DNA of 5,302 nucleotides from an uncultured bacterium. Its GTDB lineage: Bacteria; Cyanobacteriota; Vampirovibrionia; Gastranaerophilales; Gastranaerophilaceae. The DNA is taken from positions 1-5,302 of the forward strand of contig CAQTPN010000132.1 in assembly GCA_948888345.1 (NCBI GenBank). The letters are read 5' to 3'. Shown in pieces: positions 1 through 2,577 of this stretch (within the stretch, counting starts at the first letter, position 1; each line of letters opens with the position of its first letter). Position numbers and translations under genes: made by a program. The notes under the pieces are model-generated. The model was not told the DNA's origin, made no database searches, and worked only from the letters and a program-made list of their open reading frames with translations.

Positions 1-4
1 AATA

Positions 5-508
5 ATGACTGCTGCATATTTCTTTTGTATATTAATATTGTCTTTAATTATATATTTTAGCAATGTTGATTTTGTAGATAAAGTTTATACTGATATAAAT
101 GAGTATAAGCAAGCAGTAAAATCAATAATTAGAAAATCAAATAATGCACATTTTCCTTTGAATATTCCTCAAGATGCCAGAAATATAAAATTTTATAAAA
201 CTGCTGACTGGTTTTTGGGAAATGAAAAACTCTATCTTTTCTATGAAATTAACCAGCAATATATAGATAATGAGCTTAAAAAATATAATTTTATTGAAAC
301 AGAAGGACCTTTTGAAAAAGATGAACAATACAGTTATAATACAACGAGATATTATGCAGTAAATCATCTTAATTTAAACAAAGCAGGGTTTAAATTTTAT
401 GTGATTGGAAAAAATTCAACAGATAGAGGAAATTTTCCCACAGAATACGGCATTGCCGTGAATGATAAAACAAATGCCATTCTTTATTATTATGAATGTC
501 TTGATTGA
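5..508 (+). CDS. Membrane-anchored protein of unknown function
   Basis: This is a 167-residue reading frame ending in TGA at 506-508. Residues 4-19 form one strongly hydrophobic segment that looks like an uncleaved N-terminal anchor; the remaining ~145 residues are polar and rich in Tyr, Asn and Lys, and probably lie outside the membrane. The segment around residues 49-65 reads HFPxxIPxxAxNIxFYKT, a proline-punctuated pattern that gives me an impression of uncharacterised anchored or lipoprotein-like domains, but I cannot name a family. There is no Cys placed as a lipobox. The ATG lies only four bases from the window edge and the frame is open to that edge, so no ribosome binding site can be judged and the true start may be upstream. 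The absence of Lys/Arg before the hydrophobic segment fits a missing N-terminal part. Its stop is one base from the 3' end of the opposing XRE gene. A real gene is likely; the function is unknown. Confidence 0.75.
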   Translation: MTAAYFFCILILSLIIYFSNVDFVDKVYTDINEYKQAVKSIIRKSNNAHFPLNIPQDARNIKFYKTADWFLGNEKLYLFYEINQQYIDNELKKYNFIETEGPFEKDEQYSYNTTRYYAVNHLNLNKAGFKFYVIGKNSTDRGNFPTEYGIAVNDKTNAILYYYECLD

Positions 509-509
509 A

Positions 510-728
510 TTATTTCAGTAATTCATAAGGCTCTACTTTAAGAGCATCGGCTAATCTGCCAAGAACGTCTATACTGGGTTTTCTTGTACTTTTTTCTAAG
601 AAACGAATATAAGCTTCACTTACATCTATTTGAATGCCAAGTTCACGCTGCGTAAGTTTTAAAGCTTTTCTGTGCTTTTTAATATTAATGCCGAGATTTT
701 TTAATATTTTTTCCGTACCACTTGCCAT
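510..728 (-). CDS. Small XRE-family helix-turn-helix DNA-binding protein
   Basis: This is a 72-residue protein made almost entirely of one Cro/C1-type (XRE, HTH_3) domain. Visible hallmarks are an N-terminal helix with IKKHRKAL (residues 16-23), the LTQRELG second helix (25-31), a recognition helix around SEAYIRFLEK (37-46), then RKPSIDVLGRLADALKVEPYELLK (49-72), the usual closing helices. There is no extra effector or dimerisation domain, so it probably binds DNA as a dimer through the HTH domain itself. The usual recognition-helix pattern I-S-x-[IWY]-E-x-G is changed to AYIRFLEKSTRKPS, still typical of the family. No clear Shine-Dalgarno is seen before the ATG at 728. It is divergent from the 64-residue orphan at 801; between them is an 8-bp direct repeat (ATAGTGTT at 738-745 and 768-775) that could be its operator. 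Target genes are unknown; autoregulation is inferred. Confidence 0.9.
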   Translation of the reverse strand: MASGTEKILKNLGINIKKHRKALKLTQRELGIQIDVSEAYIRFLEKSTRKPSIDVLGRLADALKVEPYELLK

Positions 729-737
729 ATATCAATA

Positions 738-775
738 ATAGTGTTAATATTTTTATAAAACCGCAACATAGTGTT
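738..775. promoter_or_regulatory. Candidate operator: paired ATAGTGTT direct repeats
   Basis: The octamer ATAGTGTT occurs exactly at 738-745 and 768-775, 30 bp apart (about three helical turns), within the 72-bp spacer between the divergent XRE gene and the small gene at 801. Small XRE repressors commonly bind repeated sites in such spacers. The repeat is seen; its function is inferred. An AT-rich TATAAA (754-759) lies between the copies and might be a -10 element for the rightward gene, without a convincing -35. Confidence 0.35.
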
Positions 776-788
776 TCGTTTTTATTTT

Positions 789-795
789 GAGGAGG
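789..795 (+). promoter_or_regulatory. Strong ribosome binding site deciding the start at 801
   Basis: GAGGAGG at 789-795 sits 5 nt before the ATG at 801. This fixes the start of the small gene at 801 and argues against a GTG at 771 in the same frame, which would put the Shine-Dalgarno inside the coding region. Confidence 0.85.
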
Positions 796-800
796 TAAAT

Positions 801-995
801 ATGCCGGATAATAATTTGCAAAATAATTCCAAAATTGAAGAATTGGCAAGGGAAATCTTTAACCTTTCAGCAATTTTGCTTGAATATTGCAGAAATAATA
901 CAGAAACACAGGAAGCGGAGTGTATTTACACAGGGCTTAATATCCTTCATCAAAAAGCAGATGATTTGAATTTAGAACTTATGGGTTTTGAATAA
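801..995 (+). CDS. Small helical protein of unknown function (64 aa)
   Basis: The reading frame has 64 codons from the ATG at 801, chosen because of the strong GAGGAGG ribosome binding site just upstream, to TAA at 993-995. The protein is acidic. After a polar Asn-rich start (residues 1-9) it appears to form two amphipathic helices: roughly residues 10-31 (KIEELAREIFNLSAILLEYC) and 39-62 (AECIYTGLNILHQKADDLNLEL). This layout, with hydrophobic residues spaced every three to four, suggests a helical hairpin or a dimerising coiled coil. There is no membrane segment, signal peptide or metal motif; the two Cys (30 and 41) are isolated. The gene is divergent from the small XRE gene and overlaps the 3' end of the TIM-barrel gene by 17 nt on the opposite strand. 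No family is recognised. The strong ribosome binding site makes it likely to be real. Confidence 0.7.
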   Translation: MPDNNLQNNSKIEELAREIFNLSAILLEYCRNNTETQEAECIYTGLNILHQKADDLNLELMGFE

Positions 996-1803
996 TATCT
1001 TCTCCATAAACTTCTTTATAAACTTCCCTAAAATATTCAACACTTTCGTACAATGCTTCTCTGTCAAATATTTCAAAGGTTATCTGCGGAGATAATTGCA
1101 TCTCTTTTAAGGTTTTTAATATGGGTTTAATATCAAGCGAGCCGTTTTTTAAAGAGCTATGCGCATCTTCATCCCCAAAATTATTATGAAAATGCATATG
1201 GTGAAGCATAATGCCGTAATCTTTAACCCAATCCGATACGGGGATTTTTGAATGTATATTGCAATGGCCGATATCAATTGTGGCCTTTAAATTAGGCGAA
1301 TTAATCGCCGCAATGATGTTTCTTATAAGTTCATTATCTTTTTCGTGTACGTTTTCAATCGTTGCAACAATTCCTTCGCGCTCAAAATGCGGTATTAATT
1401 CCTTATAAAATTCAAGTGTTCCAAGGAAAAAGTTTTCCCTGTATTTTTGCTGCATTAATAAATTATTAAAACAGGTGTGGAAAACTACGGTCTTTGCGCC
1501 TAATTCCGCAGCTATTTCAAAACTCTGGTAGTATCTTTTAATTGAGGCTTCTTTGATAAGCGGGTCTTTAGAACATACGCAGAGATTTGAAAAAAAGCCA
1601 TGGAGCGTTAAGCCGTGCTCTAAATCTTTAATTGCATCTTTGTATATACTTAAAGTTTCATCAAAATTTGTTTCAAGCTCTTTTAATTTGCCAAAACGGC
1701 TGATTTCTAAGCCTGTCCCGAGTTCATTTGCGGTTTCTACTGCGCCGTATATATTATGAAAATCTACTGTTGATGATATAAAAATTTTGCTTTTATTTTT
1801 CAT
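979..1803 (-). CDS. TIM-barrel protein, sugar phosphate isomerase/epimerase or endonuclease IV superfamily
   Basis: This 274-residue protein has the length and motif order of the xylose isomerase-like TIM-barrel superfamily (AP endonuclease 2 family, PF01261). Strand-end motifs are LEIS (residues 32-35, E33), TLHGFF (66-71, H68), VVFHTCFN (106-113, H109), ATIENVHE (147-154, E150), ATIDIGHCNIH (174-184, D177 and H180), HHMHFHNNFGDEDAHSSL (201-218) and TFEIF (242-246, E244). These positions can be matched one by one to the nine trinuclear-zinc ligands of E. coli endonuclease IV (H69, H109, E145, D179, H182, H216, D229, H231, E261), with H204 or H206, D213 and H215 in the H-rich loop. Sugar isomerases of the family retain only some of these. 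The IDIGH form looks more like the isomerase branch, so the substrate, sugar phosphate or abasic DNA, is unresolved. It is expected in the cytoplasm. No Shine-Dalgarno precedes the ATG; a TATAAT about 10 bases upstream suggests a nearly leaderless transcript. Confidence 0.9.
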   Translation of the reverse strand: MKNKSKIFISSTVDFHNIYGAVETANELGTGLEISRFGKLKELETNFDETLSIYKDAIKDLEHGLTLHGFFSNLCVCSKDPLIKEASIKRYYQSFEIAAELGAKTVVFHTCFNNLLMQQKYRENFFLGTLEFYKELIPHFEREGIVATIENVHEKDNELIRNIIAAINSPNLKATIDIGHCNIHSKIPVSDWVKDYGIMLHHMHFHNNFGDEDAHSSLKNGSLDIKPILKTLKEMQLSPQITFEIFDREALYESVEYFREVYKEVYGEDIIQNP

Positions 1804-1812
1804 AACAATTAG

Positions 1813-1820
1813 ATTATAAT
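1813..1820. promoter_or_regulatory. Palindromic -10-like element ATTATAAT shared by divergent genes
   Basis: The only spacer between the divergent TIM-barrel gene (start 1803) and the Cys/His protein gene (start 1835) is 31 bp long. Its centre is the self-complementary octamer ATTATAAT, so a perfect TATAAT reads on both strands. Used as a -10, it would place transcription starts only a few bases from either start codon. No matching -35 at ideal spacing is evident, so the promoter assignment is tentative. Confidence 0.35.
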
Positions 1821-1834
1821 TTAAAAAAAGGCTT

Positions 1835-2104
1835 ATGTATATTATAGAATTATTTTTTAAGTTAAGGGAAAAATTTAAGGCAGGAAAAACCAGAAAAGAT
1901 GCTGATTTACTCCCTGTTGAGGATGAAGCGGAAGAAAAATGCGAGCATATTTTTTCGCCCGTAGATTCTACAAATACTGTCTTAGCCTGTGTAAAATGCG
2001 GCTATTTAATTCATTGTAATCCGAATGAATTTAAGAAAAAAAATATTTTTGAAAATACGATAAACGATAAAAACAACAGTGAAGAGGATTTTAAACAGCT
2101 ATAG
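1835..2104 (+). CDS. Small Cys/His zinc-ribbon-like protein of unknown function
   Basis: This is an 89-residue protein. Residues 1-25 are basic and amphipathic (IIELFFKLREKFKAGKTRK) and could form a helix that lies on a membrane or a partner. An acidic linker (29-34) leads into C36-E-H38, then after 13 residues C52-V-K-C55-G, with H60 and C61 close behind. The C-x-H ... C-x-x-C-G arrangement is a plausible single zinc-binding knuckle or ribbon; the intervening PVDSTNTVLACVKCG has the look of a short beta hairpin. The C-terminal tail (67-89) is Lys/Asn/Asp-rich and probably disordered. Only a weak AAAAAGG precedes the ATG at 1835. The end overlaps the 3' end of the opposing XRE gene by 14 nt. 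I have an impression of similar small proteins in Gastranaerophilales genomes but cannot assign a family or function. Confidence 0.65.
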   Translation: MYIIELFFKLREKFKAGKTRKDADLLPVEDEAEEKCEHIFSPVDSTNTVLACVKCGYLIHCNPNEFKKKNIFENTINDKNNSEEDFKQL

Positions 2105-2414
2105 CTCTGTAAATTTTATAAATTAATCTTAAAAGTTTTTCATCTTTATTAAATGCTTCAATCATCTCATCTTTAAGCTCATCAGGGCTTTTTGCCATAG
2201 TATCAAATGCAAAAAGTTCGCAGGGTTCTATTTCAAGCGCATTTACAAGCCCTACAAAAGTTTCATAAGAAGGATAAAATTTTCCGTTTTCAATATAACT
2301 GATGTTTGGAGTATTGATTTCAACCAATTCTGCGAGTTTTTCCTGTGTAAGTCCTTTTTTATTTCTGATTTCTCTTATTCTTTTGCCAAGAAGTTTTTTC
2401 ATAGTATCTTTCAT
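2091..2414 (-). CDS. XRE-family transcriptional regulator (107 aa)
   Basis: The N-terminal two thirds is a clear Cro/C1-type HTH domain: LGKRIREIRNKKGLTQEKLAELV (residues 9-31) gives helices 1 and 2, then EINTPNISYIENGKFYPSYETF (32-53) with recognition helix TPNISYIENGK, and LVNALEIEPCELFAF (56-70) closing the domain. Residues 74-107 (SPDELKDEMIEAF... LLRLIYKIYRAI) add two predicted helices, a common short dimerisation tail in this type of regulator. The start at 2414 is supported by GAGGAG, six bases upstream. It lies divergent to the giant prepilin-like gene across a 163-bp spacer that contains a palindrome and repeated ATAGTATAA motifs, so autoregulation and control of the surface-protein gene are reasonable inferences. 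Its 3' end overlaps the convergent Cys/His protein gene by 14 nt. Confidence 0.93.
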   Translation of the reverse strand: MKDTMKKLLGKRIREIRNKKGLTQEKLAELVEINTPNISYIENGKFYPSYETFVGLVNALEIEPCELFAFDTMAKSPDELKDEMIEAFNKDEKLLRLIYKIYRAIAV

Positions 2415-2420
2415 TTTTTG

Positions 2421-2426
2421 CTCCTC
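2421..2426 (-). promoter_or_regulatory. Ribosome binding site of the 107-aa XRE regulator
   Basis: On the minus strand GAGGAG (plus-strand CTCCTC at 2421-2426) sits six bases before the ATG at 2412-2414 and supports that start over the internal Met at residue 5. Confidence 0.8.
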
Positions 2427-2462
2427 ATTTGCTTATTTTGCCTTAGAAGTGCAATAAAAATA

Positions 2463-2513
2463 ATACTATTTATAGTATAAAAAGCACTTGAAATATATTA
2501 CCCAATAGTATAA
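2463..2513. promoter_or_regulatory. Candidate XRE operators: palindrome plus repeated ATAGTATAA
   Basis: At 2463-2478 there is a perfect inverted repeat with 6-bp arms, ATACTA-TTTA-TAGTAT. Its right arm belongs to ATAGTATAA (2472-2480), which recurs exactly at 2505-2513, 33 bp away. Both copies lie in the spacer between the XRE regulator and the prepilin-like gene. The palindrome is about 48 bp upstream of the regulator's start; the right-hand copy overlaps the candidate -10 of the prepilin-like gene. The sequence pattern is direct; binding by the adjacent XRE protein is inferred. Confidence 0.45.
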
Positions 2514-2514
2514 T
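2488..2514 (+). promoter_or_regulatory. Candidate sigma-70-type promoter of the prepilin-like gene
   Basis: TTGAAA (2488-2493) and TATAAT (2509-2514) are near-consensus -35 and -10 boxes separated by 15 bp, shorter than the ideal 17. Transcription would start near 2521, giving a 5' untranslated region of roughly 57 nt. A second TATAAT at 2546-2551 lacks a good -35. The first -10 overlaps the repeated ATAGTATAA, consistent with repression by a bound regulator. Confidence 0.35.
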
Positions 2515-2563
2515 ATACAGTTAAATGATATTTTTATTTAAAAAATATAATGCAAAATATTAT

Positions 2564-2570
2564 GAAAGGA
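2564..2570 (+). promoter_or_regulatory. Ribosome binding site of the prepilin-like gene
   Basis: GAAAGGA at 2564-2570 lies seven bases before the ATG at 2578, good spacing. It supports translation beginning upstream of the repeat cluster and hence translation of the repeats as part of the protein. Confidence 0.7.
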
Positions 2571-2577
2571 CTTGATA

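Noticed and set aside
137..367. 76-codon minus-strand ORF within the membrane-anchored gene
   Set aside because: AT-rich shadow with Ile/Phe-rich composition and no start signals.
771..800. GTG start at 771 for the small orphan gene
   Set aside because: The strong GAGGAGG ribosome binding site at 789-795 lies inside that extension and points to ATG 801; 771 also falls within a candidate operator repeat.
510..995. Toxin-antitoxin pair formed by the 72-aa XRE protein and the 64-aa orphan
   Set aside because: The genes are divergent rather than co-transcribed, and the 64-aa protein shows no recognisable toxin motif; left as unsupported.
1553..1759. 68-codon plus-strand ORF inside the TIM-barrel gene
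   Set aside because: Antisense shadow of a well-supported coding gene.
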